Positions 53,128-62,750 are shown, numbered from the stretch's first letter. The stretch: 64,000 nucleotides of DNA from Anoxybacterium sp963668245 (GCA_963668245.2 OY764195.2:1798001-1862000), one strand, 5' to 3'. Numbers and translations are program-made. Notes: generated by a model not told the origin, from the sequence alone.

Positions 53128-53748
53128 TTAATTGTTTGAAACAAATTCGATTTCAACTTGATCAAAGCCCTTAGCGTTCAGGAACGAAGTGAGTAAAAGC
53201 TGGACTCGTTGATTTGCTTCCTCTAAGAAGCCAGCTTTAACTTTTTCCTGTTCTAATTCTTCTTTTTCTTCATTGATTTCATCAAATATGGTTTGGGTAG
53301 GATAATCGGAAAAAATATTTCCTTTTATATCCTCAACTCTTACAGTTTCTGTTTCTACTACATTATCAAGAATGGTTGATTTTGGTACGCGAATCAGAAG
53401 CTTTTTTGATGATTCATCATATGAAATCTCAAGCATAGATAAATCCGGGCCAGCTTTTAAATAACCTGAATATTCAATGAGTTTGATGGCCTCCGCATAA
53501 CTGATATCAGATATCCCAAGGATAGATAAATTTTTTTCTGTTCGGCTTACGATTACATTGCTGTATTCGTATTTTAGAGTGGTCCATTCTGAAAGTTCAA
53601 TTAAATTATCCTGAAGTAATGCTGATTGAGATGTTTTTGTCGTGCTTACTTGAAAAAGGTCATTGCTTTGTATATAGTATAACCCAAAAGTAGCCAAGAG
53701 TATAATCAAAAGGATGATGAGTCCAGTTCGCTTCATTTTATGTACCAT
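53128..53748 (-). CDS. DUF4230 membrane-anchored protein
   Basis: 206 residues. One N-terminal transmembrane helix (about 8-26) is followed by an extracellular beta-rich domain of the DUF4230 type (LIELSEWTTLKYEYSNVIVS) and a Glu/Lys-rich helix (about 155-180) with a short end. AAAGGGG lies nine bases before the ATG. Function unknown. It is convergent with dprA (five bases apart) and divergent from tspO. Confidence 0.8.
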   Translation of the reverse strand: MVHKMKRTGLIILLIILLATFGLYYIQSNDLFQVSTTKTSQSALLQDNLIELSEWTTLKYEYSNVIVSRTEKNLSILGISDISYAEAIKLIEYSGYLKAGPDLSMLEISYDESSKKLLIRVPKSTILDNVVETETVRVEDIKGNIFSDYPTQTIFDEINEEKEELEQEKVKAGFLEEANQRVQLLLTSFLNAKGFDQVEIEFVSNN

Positions 53749-53814
53749 GTCAGCAGTCCCCTTTCTATTTCTGATTGTTTTATTATATCAGGATATATCT
53801 ACCATTGACAAGTT

Positions 53815-53842
53815 GTGATGAACTGGTAAAATAAGGATGTGT
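53815..53842 (+). promoter_or_regulatory. promoter upstream of tspO
   Basis: TTGACA (53815-53820), a 16-base spacer and TAAAAT (53837-53842). A 118-base leader follows before the tspO start. On the other strand TTGTCA-N18-TATAAT could serve the DUF4230 gene. Confidence 0.55.
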
Positions 53843-53959
53843 CTCTTACAACATGATGGATTGTTACACGATTCATTTTATCCACTTGGAGACTATCAAC
53901 TTTAACATAAACTGTATATAATTCGCAAAAAATTATTGTAGAAGGGAGAACCTTTCAAC

Positions 53960-54448
53960 ATGATCCATAAAAATGAAAGATATCATATTTTTGGCTGGAT
54001 GATTGCAATTGCGATACCACTTATCGTTGGTTTTTCGAGTTCGCTTTTAACAGGGAATATCAGAGGCTCTTTTGAAGTACTCAATCAACCTGCTTTTTCA
54101 CCGCCTGGATGGATTTTTCCGATCGTGTGGTCTATCCTTTTCACCATCATGGGTATTGCCAGTTATCGAGTATATATAAAAGGAATGAAGAGCAGCGGAA
54201 CAAATGTTGCTTTGACTTTCTATGGTGTTCAGCTCTTGTTTAATTTCTTTTGGTCATTGTTCTTCTTTCGATGGGAACTTCGAGGTTTGGCCTTCCTGTG
54301 GTTGATTGTTCTTTGGATATTAATTGGTTTTACTGGATATCATTTCCATAAAATAGATAGAAGTGCAGCTTACTTGATGTTACCGTATTTGTTTTGGGTT
54401 AGTTTTGCTGGAGTTTTAAATTATTCTATTTGGGTATTGAACCGCTAA
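53960..54448 (+). CDS. tspO: TspO/MBR-family membrane protein
   Basis: 162 residues with five predicted helices and the family residues in LNQPAFSPPGWIFPIVWSI, LFNFFWSLFFFRWELRG and LPYLFWVSFAGVLNYSIW. AGAAGGGAGA precedes the ATG. TspO proteins bind porphyrins and related ligands and are linked to tetrapyrrole or stress responses; no tetrapyrrole genes are near. Confidence 0.92.
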   Translation: MIHKNERYHIFGWMIAIAIPLIVGFSSSLLTGNIRGSFEVLNQPAFSPPGWIFPIVWSILFTIMGIASYRVYIKGMKSSGTNVALTFYGVQLLFNFFWSLFFFRWELRGLAFLWLIVLWILIGFTGYHFHKIDRSAAYLMLPYLFWVSFAGVLNYSIWVLNR

Positions 54449-54546
54449 CGATGATTGACCTTCCATGTTGATACGCTTTATGATTGTGATAAGTTTCCAC
54501 TATTCATTATAAGGCCAATGGTATTTGGTTTGTGGAGGATAACAAG

Positions 54547-54960
54547 ATGAATAGACAAAAGTATTATCCCACTAGAATTGTATCGAAGAGAAATCTTATT
54601 ATTATTTTCATTACCGCATTGGTCTGGTCTAACCATCCAGAGATATCAATTATGTTTGCATTTTTTTTATTGTATTTTTTATTTTTTAATCTATCGACAT
54701 ATAAGGTCGAGAAGAGCGAGGCTGAGATAAAGTTCTATCGAATTCTTAGAAGGCCCAAATCTTTCAAATGGTCAGAAATAGAGCTTGTTGATTATGAAAC
54801 CTGCTCTACTTGTGGATCAATTTGGAGTAGTCTATTTATTTATTTTTTTATTGGTGAGTCGTCACATCGATTTAATATTAAAAGTTTTGATCAAGCTCTT
54901 TTTGATGAAATTGTTGACCAATGTAGATCAAAGGATATTATTAAGCGAGACATGATATAA
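54547..54960 (+). CDS. hypothetical two-helix membrane protein, PH-like tail
   Basis: 137 residues from the ATG at 54547, since GGAGG overlaps the alternative upstream GTG. Two hydrophobic helices lie at about 18-52, followed by a soluble part (YKVEKSEAEIKFYRILRRPKSFKWSEIE) whose strand pattern recalls bacterial PH-domain membrane proteins. It contains a CSTC pair. I do not recognise a family with certainty. Confidence 0.6.
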   Translation: MNRQKYYPTRIVSKRNLIIIFITALVWSNHPEISIMFAFFLLYFLFFNLSTYKVEKSEAEIKFYRILRRPKSFKWSEIELVDYETCSTCGSIWSSLFIYFFIGESSHRFNIKSFDQALFDEIVDQCRSKDIIKRDMI

Positions 54961-54961
54961 A

Positions 54962-54993
54962 TTCTTTCCTAAAATATATAAGATAGGAAAGAA
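54962..54993. other. inverted repeat upstream of topA
   Basis: Perfect 10-base arms TTCTTTCCTA (54962-54971) and TAGGAAAGAA (54984-54993) directly after the hypothetical gene. It may be a weak terminator; T content after the stem is low on the plus strand. Confidence 0.4.
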
Positions 54994-55061
54994 AAAGATG
55001 GATTTTATCATTATGATTGACCAATTTGTGGTGGATTAATTGCAAAGAGAAAAAAATTGTA

Positions 55062-55090
55062 TTGCAAAATGCAACTTTTGGAAATATAAT
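55062..55090 (+). promoter_or_regulatory. topA promoter
   Basis: TTGCAA (55062-55067), a 17-base spacer and TATAAT (55085-55090), with a small palindrome TTGCA-N3-TGCAA over the -35. Confidence 0.6.
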
Positions 55091-55129
55091 CTGTTCTTGT
55101 AATAGTAAACACATCGAAGGAGGCTGAAT

Positions 55130-57202
55130 ATGGCCGATAAGAATCTGGTGATCGTAGAATCTCCGTCGAAAGCAAAGACAATAGGAAAATTTTTGGGTAG
55201 TAAATACAAAGTTGTTGCCTCGGTGGGACATATCCGAGATTTACCAAAAAGCAAGCTTGGGATTAACATCGAAAATAACTTTGAACCTGAATATATATCC
55301 ATCAGAGGAAAAGGCGATGTCATAAAGGCAATGAAGAAAGAAGCAAAAGCTTCTGCAAAAGTCTTTCTCGCAACTGACCCTGACCGCGAGGGAGAAGCAA
55401 TATCTTGGCATATTGCATATTTGCTTGGAATTGATGATAGTGAACCCTGCAGGATTGTATTCAATGAGATTACAAAAGGTGCAATTCAGAATGCGGTTAA
55501 GCATCCAAGGACAATTGATAAAAAGCTGGTGGATGCACAGCAGGCAAGGCGTGTACTGGACCGATTGGTAGGATACCAAATCAGCCCATTGCTTTGGCGT
55601 AAAGTGAGAAGGGGTTTGAGTGCAGGACGCGTACAATCTGCTGCACTTAAGATAATTTGTGATCGAGAAAAAACAATTTTAGATTTTGTTCCAAAAGAAT
55701 ACTGGAATATCAGCGCAGCTCTGATCAATGAAGGTAAAGGAAAAGAAAAAGCGAAGCAATTTCAGTCAAAGCTTCATGATTATCAAGGCAAAAAAATCAC
55801 GGTTTCTACAAAAGAAGAAGCAGATCATATCCTTGATAACTTACAAAAAAACCCTTTTATTGTTGGAAGAGTAGAGGAAAAAGAGAAAATTAGAAAGCCA
55901 TATCCTCCGTTTACAACCAGTAGCTTGCAGCAGGAAGCATCAAATAAACTGAATTTTTATACGAAAAAGACAATGCTGATTGCACAACAATTGTATGAGG
56001 GAATTGAAATTAAGGGACATGGAACAGTCGGACTTGTTACTTACATTCGTACGGACTCTGTTAGAATTTCAGAAGAAGCACAACAAGCAGTTACAGAATA
56101 TATCAAAGAATCCTTTTCTCCTTCCTATCTTGGAAACAATGTTTATTCCAATAAAAAGAAAGATGTTCAGGATGCCCATGAGGCAATCAGACCTAGTATT
56201 GTAACTCTTCATCCAGATGAAATCAAGGATTCACTAACCAAAGATCAGTACAATTTATATAGACTGATTTGGACTCGTTTTGTTGCAAGTCGTATGACAC
56301 CTGCAATCTACGACAGTATTAGTGCTGACATTTTAAATGGTGAGTATAGCTTTAGAGCGACTGGATCAAAGCAAAAATTTGATGGATTTCTTAAAGTGTA
56401 TAATCATATCAATGAAGAAGATTCAGAAAAAATGCTTCCTCAACTAAATCAGGGAGATGTGTTACAAGTACTAGATGTTCTAAGTGAACAAAACTTTACT
56501 CAACCGCCATCTCGCTTTAGTGAGGCTGCGCTGGTAAAAGATTTAGAAGAAAAAGACATTGGACGACCAAGTACATATGCCCCAATCATTGCGACACTAA
56601 TTGAAAGAAAATATGTGACCAGAGAGAAGAAAATGTTAAAACCAACAGACCTTGGCTTTATCGTGACTGACTTGATGGAAACGTATTTTAAGGAAATTGT
56701 TGACGCAGGATTTACAGCAGACATGGAAGAAAAGCTAGATGATATAGAGATAAAAAACACAGAATGGAAATCCATTATCAAAGATTTTTATTTAATTCTT
56801 GATGAAGAGTTGAAAATTGCTGATGAAGCTATAGAAAAAGTAACCATTGAGGATGAGCTAACCGATGAAATCTGCGAGCTATGTGGCAAACAAATGGCAA
56901 TAAAGCATGGCAGGTTTGGTGAATTCTTGGCATGTTCAGGATATCCAGACTGTAAGAATACAAAACCAATCGTCAATAAGATTGATGTAAAGTGTCCGTT
57001 ATGTGGAAATGACATCATTGCAAGAAAAAGTAAAAAGGGCAGAGTGTTCTTTGGATGTTCGGGATATCCAGACTGTACAAACATGTATTGGAATAAACCA
57101 ACTGATAAGAAATGTCCGAAATGTAGTTCGTTATTGACGGAGAAAAAGACGAAGACGACCACGTATCTGTGTTCAAACCCTGAATGCGGGTATAAAGAGT
57201 AA
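55130..57202 (+). CDS. topA: DNA topoisomerase I
   Basis: 690 residues. A Toprim domain (IVESPSKAKTIGKFLG, TDPDREGEAISWH) is followed by the ring-forming domains; the catalytic tyrosine is Y305 in TYIRTDSVR. Three C-terminal zinc ribbons follow (CELCGK...CKN, CPLCGN...CTN, CPKCSS...CGY). It relaxes negative supercoils. GAAGGAGG precedes the ATG. It heads topA-hslV-hslU, with codY behind its own promoter. Confidence 0.96.
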   Translation: MADKNLVIVESPSKAKTIGKFLGSKYKVVASVGHIRDLPKSKLGINIENNFEPEYISIRGKGDVIKAMKKEAKASAKVFLATDPDREGEAISWHIAYLLGIDDSEPCRIVFNEITKGAIQNAVKHPRTIDKKLVDAQQARRVLDRLVGYQISPLLWRKVRRGLSAGRVQSAALKIICDREKTILDFVPKEYWNISAALINEGKGKEKAKQFQSKLHDYQGKKITVSTKEEADHILDNLQKNPFIVGRVEEKEKIRKPYPPFTTSSLQQEASNKLNFYTKKTMLIAQQLYEGIEIKGHGTVGLVTYIRTDSVRISEEAQQAVTEYIKESFSPSYLGNNVYSNKKKDVQDAHEAIRPSIVTLHPDEIKDSLTKDQYNLYRLIWTRFVASRMTPAIYDSISADILNGEYSFRATGSKQKFDGFLKVYNHINEEDSEKMLPQLNQGDVLQVLDVLSEQNFTQPPSRFSEAALVKDLEEKDIGRPSTYAPIIATLIERKYVTREKKMLKPTDLGFIVTDLMETYFKEIVDAGFTADMEEKLDDIEIKNTEWKSIIKDFYLILDEELKIADEAIEKVTIEDELTDEICELCGKQMAIKHGRFGEFLACSGYPDCKNTKPIVNKIDVKCPLCGNDIIARKSKKGRVFFGCSGYPDCTNMYWNKPTDKKCPKCSSLLTEKKTKTTTYLCSNPECGYKE

Positions 57203-57231
57203 GTTGATTCAATAAAAGGAGGTAACATTGA

Positions 57232-57771
57232 ATGGGAGAATTTCATGCAACTACAATTGTAGCTGTCAGACGAAATGAGAATGACATTTGTATTGGGGGA
57301 GATGGACAGGTTACGATGGGGCAAAGCGCCATTATGAAACAAACTGCAAAAAAAGTTAGAAAAATATATAAAAATACTGTAGTAACTGGCTTTGCCGGTT
57401 CTGTTTCGGATGCATTTTCTTTAACGGAAAAATTTGAAAAAAAATTGGAAGAACATGCTGGAAATCTAAAGCGTGCGGCAGTTGCGCTGGCCCAAACTTG
57501 GAGAACAGATAAAGCCATGAGAAACTTAGAAGCTTTGATGGTCGCTGCCGATCGTGAGAGTTTATTAATCATCTCAGGAAATGGTGAGGTCATTGAGCCT
57601 GATGCAAATTATATTGCCATTGGATCCGGTGGTAATTTTGCATACTCGGCAGCAAATGCATTGTTCAATCATACAGATATGAATGCGGAAGAAATCGTAA
57701 GAGAGTCTTTGAAAATTGCCGCATCTATTTGTGTTTATACCAATGATAATATTTCAGTTGAAAAACTATAG
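57232..57771 (+). CDS. hslV: HslV (ClpQ) protease subunit
   Basis: 179 residues. A short pro-segment (MGEFHA) precedes the catalytic N-terminal threonine in TTIVAVRRN, as in the Bacillus protein. GGDGQVTMGQ and GFAGSVSDAF are proteasome-beta-type motifs. It forms the peptidase rings of HslVU. AAAGGAGG lies upstream. Confidence 0.95.
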   Translation: MGEFHATTIVAVRRNENDICIGGDGQVTMGQSAIMKQTAKKVRKIYKNTVVTGFAGSVSDAFSLTEKFEKKLEEHAGNLKRAAVALAQTWRTDKAMRNLEALMVAADRESLLIISGNGEVIEPDANYIAIGSGGNFAYSAANALFNHTDMNAEEIVRESLKIAASICVYTNDNISVEKL

Positions 57772-57801
57772 AGAAAAGGTAGATGAAGGAGGGCATTGAA
57801 A

Positions 57802-59226
57802 ATGACCACGTTATATCAGATGACTCCGAGAGAGATCGTCGAAGAACTAGATAAATATATTATCGGACAAAATAGTGCGAAAAAGTCAGTTGCAGTTGCT
57901 TTGAGAAATAGATATAGAAGAAGTCTTCTTCCGGAAGAAATGAGAGAAGAAGTAACTCCAAAAAATATTTTGATGATTGGTTCTACTGGGATTGGTAAGA
58001 CGGAGATTGCTCGAAGATTGGCACGGCTTGCAGATGCACCTTTTGTAAAGGTTGAAGCCACCAAATATAGCCAAGTAGGTTATGTTGGTAAAGATGTTGA
58101 ATCCATGGTTAGGGATTTGGTAGAGGCATCAATCAGAATATTAAAGCAAAAACGATTGCAGGAAAAGTATTCCATTGCAGATATTATTGTTGAGGAAAAG
58201 ATCATTGAAGCAATTATTCCGGGCAAGAAGAAACCTGCTCAAAATGCTGGTGGTGTGAGAGGTCCATTTGATTTTATTTTAGGTGGGGGCTTTCAGGTCA
58301 ATCAACAAAAAACTGAAACAAAAGAAGAAACAACACCAGAACACACGGATATTGAACTAGCTAGAGAGCAAGTGAGACAGCAGTTGAAAGAAGGTTTGCT
58401 GGAAGAACAATACATAGAGATTGAAGTCAATGAAAACCCACAGGGAAATAATCTTGATCTTGGAAATGAAGGAATGACCATTGCCATTGGAAATATTTTC
58501 GGTGACATGATGCCTCCAAAGAAAAAGAAAAAGAAAATGCGTGTGAAGGATGCTAGAAAAGTTCTTCGTGAGCAAGAAGCACAAAACTTAATTGATATGG
58601 AACAAGTGACCATAGAAGCGGTGGAAAATGCCGAGCAAAATGGAATTATCTTTATCGATGAAATTGATAAGATTGCTTCCTCCAATACACATTATTCTGG
58701 CTCTGATGTTTCAAGAGAAGGCGTACAAAGGGATATCTTGCCGATTGTGGAAGGCAGTGTTGTCAACACAAAATATGGTCCAGTGAAGACAGATCATATG
58801 TTATTCATTGGGGCTGGTGCATTTCATATTTCAAAACCTACTGATTTAATTCCAGAATTGCAAGGAAGATTTCCAATTCGAGTTGAACTAGAAAACTTGA
58901 CGAAAGATGATTTTATCCGAATTTTAACGGTACCTGAAAATGCACTGCTGAAACAACATAAGATGCTGCTAGAGACAGAAGGGATTCAGGTTACTTTTTC
59001 GGATGATGCAGTAGATGAAATTGCTACATTAGCACATTTGATGAATGAGCAATCAGAAAACATTGGTGCGAGAAGGCTTCATACCGTAATGGAAAAACTG
59101 CTTGAGGATATCTCATATAGTCTTCCTGATGAAACAAAAAGTGAGATTGTTATTGACAGTAAATATGTAAAAGAAAAATTTGCAGACAAATTACAGGAAG
59201 ATGATATCGATCGATTTATTTTGTAG
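57802..59226 (+). CDS. hslU: HslU (ClpY) ATPase/unfoldase subunit
   Basis: 474 residues from the ATG at 57802, eight bases after AAGGAGGG. Walker A GSTGIGKTEIARRLA, an inserted I-domain at about 110-240 rich in charged residues, Walker B GIIFIDEIDKIA, and a C-terminal domain with sensor arginine in IGARRLHTVMEKLLEDI. It unfolds substrates for HslV. Confidence 0.95.
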   Translation: MTTLYQMTPREIVEELDKYIIGQNSAKKSVAVALRNRYRRSLLPEEMREEVTPKNILMIGSTGIGKTEIARRLARLADAPFVKVEATKYSQVGYVGKDVESMVRDLVEASIRILKQKRLQEKYSIADIIVEEKIIEAIIPGKKKPAQNAGGVRGPFDFILGGGFQVNQQKTETKEETTPEHTDIELAREQVRQQLKEGLLEEQYIEIEVNENPQGNNLDLGNEGMTIAIGNIFGDMMPPKKKKKKMRVKDARKVLREQEAQNLIDMEQVTIEAVENAEQNGIIFIDEIDKIASSNTHYSGSDVSREGVQRDILPIVEGSVVNTKYGPVKTDHMLFIGAGAFHISKPTDLIPELQGRFPIRVELENLTKDDFIRILTVPENALLKQHKMLLETEGIQVTFSDDAVDEIATLAHLMNEQSENIGARRLHTVMEKLLEDISYSLPDETKSEIVIDSKYVKEKFADKLQEDDIDRFIL

Positions 59227-59237
59227 GAATATATCAG

Positions 59238-59274
59238 AAAAATGGCATCCCAAATTGGTGAAGCCATTTTTTTG
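59238..59274 (+). terminator. terminator after hslU
   Basis: AAAAATGGC / GCCATTTTT stem with a 16-base loop that contains a smaller CCAA/TTGG pair, followed by T. Confidence 0.75.
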
Positions 59275-59375
59275 GTTTATCATCAAATTTTCCTGATATT
59301 AGGATGAATTGCGATAAAATTACTATCAAAGTTGTTCCATTGAATGAAACTTTTTTGAACAATCAAAAAAATAGT

Positions 59376-59403
59376 TTTACAATGCATTTTTTTCATATAT
59401 AAT
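59376..59403 (+). promoter_or_regulatory. codY promoter
   Basis: TTTACA (59376-59381), a 16-base spacer and TATAAT (59398-59403). Together with the hslU terminator it makes codY a separate unit. No clear CodY box is seen in its leader. Confidence 0.6.
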
Positions 59404-59494
59404 TACAATTAGAACAAAAAATTAACAATTAGATTTAATGATCACATAATGAGAAAATAATATGATTCTATTTAATAATTAATGGAGGAACTAT

Positions 59495-60274
59495 ATGGAA
59501 AAGAATATTCTTACCAAGGTAAGGAAATTGAATTGGGTGTTACAGGAAAGTGCATCAGGTGTGTTTTCTTTTAATGACCTTTGTGGAATACTGAGTGATC
59601 TGATGGATGCAAATGTATATATTGCAAACAGAAGAGGTAAAGTAATCGGTGTCCACTATAAAATAAAATCTGACAGCTCTACTATTACAGATCCAGAAAC
59701 AGGAAGTGAAAAGTTTCCAAATGAATATAACGAAGCTTTGTTGAAGGTAGTAGAAACGGAAGCTAACCTAAAAGCGGAAGAGGCATTGGAGATTTTTAAG
59801 TATGATTATGATACCTATGATAAGTTGCATACCATTATTCCAATTTCAGGTGGCGGTCAGAGACTTGGAACTTTGATTGTAACTAGATACAAACCAGAAT
59901 TTACGGATGAAGATTTAGTATTAGGGGAATATGGAGCAACGGTTGTTGGCCTTGAAATTCAGCGTAGAAAGAGTTTGGAAATCGAAGAGGATGCAAGAAA
60001 AAGAGCTGTTGTGCAGATGGCAATCGGAACATTATCTTACTCTGAGATAGAAGCAGTGCAGCAGATTTTTGCGGAACTAAAAGGTATGGAAGGTCTACTT
60101 GTTGCCAGCAAAATTGCAGATCGATCTGGGATTACAAGATCAGTCATTGTAAATGCACTCAGAAAACTGGAAAGTGCAGGCGTTATTGAATCCAGGTCTT
60201 TAGGAATGAAAGGCACCCATATTAAAATACTGAATACAAAGTTTATTGAAGAATTAGATAAATTAGAATTCTAA
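59495..60274 (+). CDS. codY: CodY, GTP- and branched-chain amino acid-sensing repressor
   Basis: 259 residues. The N-terminal GAF-type domain at about 1-155 binds isoleucine/valine in known members; the linker and C-terminal winged helix at about 165-259 contain ASKIADRSGITRSVIVNALRKLESAGVIESRSLG, the CodY recognition helix. It represses nutrient-acquisition genes when cells are well fed. Liv, Azl, hom and NCS1 genes in this window are the type of targets CodY controls. GGAGG precedes the ATG. Confidence 0.96.
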   Translation: MEKNILTKVRKLNWVLQESASGVFSFNDLCGILSDLMDANVYIANRRGKVIGVHYKIKSDSSTITDPETGSEKFPNEYNEALLKVVETEANLKAEEALEIFKYDYDTYDKLHTIIPISGGGQRLGTLIVTRYKPEFTDEDLVLGEYGATVVGLEIQRRKSLEIEEDARKRAVVQMAIGTLSYSEIEAVQQIFAELKGMEGLLVASKIADRSGITRSVIVNALRKLESAGVIESRSLGMKGTHIKILNTKFIEELDKLEF

Positions 60275-60581
60275 ACTAAAATCTGAACTGAATTCTAAAT
60301 GAAAATTTTAGTTTTACATCGAATCAAAATAACTCTAGGCATGGTGGCTTCTGTGCTTGGAGTTTTTATTTTCTTCCGTATATAAGCAGTAACATTGGCT
60401 GGGTGATTCTATGAGATGAAATGGGGTTTAAAGCCAAATATTTTACCAGAGAGGCAGGAAAGCAATAAAAAAGGTAATATGAATCGACAAATGAAATGTA
60501 ACCTTGAAAAATTGATATTTTTCCTAAAACAATGGAACTATGGTATAATACTTAAATTGATAAATGAAAAGGGGTGCTGTT
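60275..60581. other. codY-hflX intergenic region
   Basis: No gene accepted. It contains the codY terminator at 60331-60374 and an extended -10 element (TGGTATAAT, 60541-60549) for hflX. A plus-strand open frame at 60416-60598 has no ribosome site and runs into hflX in another frame. Confidence 0.6.
60331..60374 (+). terminator. terminator of codY
   Basis: An 11-base-pair stem (60331-60341 with 60354-60364, two G-U pairs) followed by TTTTTATTTTC. Confidence 0.8.
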
Positions 60582-61859
60582 TTGAGATTTACAGATGAAA
60601 ATGATGTTCTAACTGACGAATCATATCGAGCCGTTTTAGTTGGAGTACAGATGGACAAGGATATTTCCTATTCCATGAAAGAATTATGGGCTCTTGCTGA
60701 AGCAGCTGGTGTTGAAGTGGTAGGAGAAATGATTCAAAACAAAGAACGCCCAAATACAGCCACTTATATTGGAAAAGGAAAAGTTGATGAGTTGGCAGAG
60801 CTTTGCAACAATATGGGAGTGGATACCGTAATCTTTAATGATGAATTATCAGGAATGCAATTAAGAAATCTAGAAGAACGAGTGGGTATTCGCGTCATAG
60901 ATAGAACGATTCTTATTTTAGATATATTTGCTGCACGTGCAGTTTCCCGTGAAGGAAAACTGCAAGTTGAATTAGCACAGCTTCAGTATCGATTGCCAAG
61001 GTTAACTGGATTTGGAAAATCATTGTCGCGATTAGGTGCTGGCATCGGAACACGTGGCCCTGGGGAAAAAAAGTTAGAGACGGATCGCAGACATATTTCT
61101 AAAAGGATGGATGAAATAAAAAAAGAGCTGCTGGAAGTCAGGAGCAATCGTAATACGCAAAGGGCAAAGCGACAGAAATCAGAGATTCCTGTTGTCGCAC
61201 TGGTAGGGTATACCAATGCAGGAAAATCTGCTGTTATGAATCGCCTTCTTCAAATGACCGAAAAAGAAGAAAAAAGCGTTTTTGAAAAAGATATGTTGTT
61301 CGCAACCTTAGATACAGCTCAAAGAAATGTCAAATTGGAAACAAATCAAGAATTTATTTTAATTGATACGGTTGGGTTCGTTAGTAAGCTACCTCATTCA
61401 TTGGTAAGGGCATTTAAAGCGACGCTAGAAGAGGTGGTTTATGCAGATCTATTGCTTCATATTGTAGATATGTCTTATGCAGATCATGATTTTCATATTG
61501 ATGTAACAAATCAAGTTTTGAAAGAAATTGGAGCCGGAGAAAAGGAAAGAGTTTTAGTTTATAATAAAATAGATGTTGCTACTGAAATGGCAGTAGCTCA
61601 ATCTGGCGTAGAATCTTTATACATTTCTGCAAAGTATGGAGATAATGTAGAAGCATTGATTGACACAATAAAACAAAAATTGTTTTCAGATCATATGATG
61701 GTTTCAATGCGGATTCCTTATGATCGAGGAGATATATCATCATATCTTTGTGAGAAGTGTCGAGTGATAAAGATGGACTATGATGAAAATGGAACATATT
61801 TTGAAGTTGAAATATCTAAAAAGGATTATGGCAGGCTAGAACCGTTTATAATAGAATAG
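60582..61859 (+). CDS. hflX: ribosome-associated GTPase HflX
   Basis: 425 residues from the TTG at 60582, seven bases after AAAAGGGG; the in-frame ATG at 60564 has no ribosome site. The N-terminal HflX domain has NKERPNTATYIGKGKVDEL and TRGPGEKKLETDRRHI; the GTPase domain has G1 GYTNAGKSAVMNRL, G3 DTVGFV and G4 NKID. Members split stalled ribosomes after stress. Confidence 0.93.
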   Translation: MRFTDENDVLTDESYRAVLVGVQMDKDISYSMKELWALAEAAGVEVVGEMIQNKERPNTATYIGKGKVDELAELCNNMGVDTVIFNDELSGMQLRNLEERVGIRVIDRTILILDIFAARAVSREGKLQVELAQLQYRLPRLTGFGKSLSRLGAGIGTRGPGEKKLETDRRHISKRMDEIKKELLEVRSNRNTQRAKRQKSEIPVVALVGYTNAGKSAVMNRLLQMTEKEEKSVFEKDMLFATLDTAQRNVKLETNQEFILIDTVGFVSKLPHSLVRAFKATLEEVVYADLLLHIVDMSYADHDFHIDVTNQVLKEIGAGEKERVLVYNKIDVATEMAVAQSGVESLYISAKYGDNVEALIDTIKQKLFSDHMMVSMRIPYDRGDISSYLCEKCRVIKMDYDENGTYFEVEISKKDYGRLEPFIIE

Positions 61860-61870
61860 GGGGCAAGTTC

Positions 61871-62500
61871 TTGATACGATATAAAACAGTTTTAAAAGAA
61901 TCAATAACAGAGCAAACTATTGATAAATCAAGATTTATTGGGCATATCAAACCAGTAGAGTCAAGGGAAGAGGCAGAAGATTTTTTTTCCGCTATTCGGG
62001 CAGATCATAAAGCTGCAACTCATAATGTGCCAGCTTTTGTGATTGGTGAGCAGTTTCAACTTCAGTGGGCAAGTGACGATGGCGAACCTCAAGGTACTTC
62101 TGGAGCTCCGATTGTTCAAATGCTTGTAAAAGAAGGAATTACGAATATTGCTGTAATGATAACAAGGTATTTTGGTGGAATAAAATTAGGCACAGGAGGA
62201 TTGGTAAGAGCATATACGGGTACTACAAAGTTAGCTCTAGAAGATAGTGGGATTTGTGAAGTTAAGGAACAACGAATCTTTCTGGTAAGGATGGAGTATA
62301 CTTTTTATGGAAAATTTCAAAACCTCTCTTTGAGTAATCAGTTTCGTCTAGGCAACACTTTGTTTGAAGACATGATAAAAGTTGAATTGATTTTTGATAT
62401 TGAGTTAACCGAAGAAATAAGGACGCTGGTTTCTAATGTGACAGGTGGTGCAGGAGTGATTTTAGAAGAATGGATTGCTCTTGAAAAGGTTGAAGTTTAA
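61871..62500 (+). CDS. YigZ/IMPACT-family protein
   Basis: 209 residues. The IMPACT N-terminal domain shows SRFIGHIKPVESREEAEDFF, ASDDGEPQGTSGAPIVQML and ITRYFGGIKLGTGGLVRAY; a DUF1949-type C-terminal domain covers about 135-205. The start is TTG, about seven bases after AGGGGG at the hflX stop, so the two are probably cotranscribed. The biochemical role of bacterial members is unclear. Confidence 0.9.
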   Translation: MIRYKTVLKESITEQTIDKSRFIGHIKPVESREEAEDFFSAIRADHKAATHNVPAFVIGEQFQLQWASDDGEPQGTSGAPIVQMLVKEGITNIAVMITRYFGGIKLGTGGLVRAYTGTTKLALEDSGICEVKEQRIFLVRMEYTFYGKFQNLSLSNQFRLGNTLFEDMIKVELIFDIELTEEIRTLVSNVTGGAGVILEEWIALEKVEV

Positions 62501-62541
62501 GTGTTTTTTCTAAATTTTGAGAAAAAAATGAAATTTTAGCG

Positions 62542-62570
62542 TTGACATTGGGAAATCCCTGTGCTAAGAT
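62542..62570 (+). promoter_or_regulatory. strong promoter of the tRNA array (P1)
   Basis: TTGACA (62542-62547), a 17-base spacer and TAAGAT (62565-62570), about 44 bases before tRNA-Asn. Confidence 0.8.
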
Positions 62571-62613
62571 AAAACACGGCTCACAAATGAGGGCCAACGA
62601 TGAAAGAAGATGT

Positions 62614-62688
<75 letters not shown>

Positions 62689-62721
62689 ATTTCTTAAGTC
62701 AAAACAAAATAAAAAAAAGTG

Positions 62722-62750
62722 TTGACACAATGGACTAAACAGTATATACT
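62722..62750 (+). promoter_or_regulatory. second promoter in the tRNA array (P2)
   Basis: TTGACA (62722-62727), a 17-base spacer and TATACT (62745-62750), between tRNA-Asn and tRNA-Val. Confidence 0.8.

Noticed and set aside
60416..60598. Plus-strand open frame between codY and hflX
   Set aside because: No ribosome site, overlaps the hflX start in another frame and contains its promoter.
62510..62540. CodY-box-like AATTTTGAGAAAAAA before the tRNA array
   Set aside because: Three mismatches to the consensus in AT-rich DNA, not better than chance.
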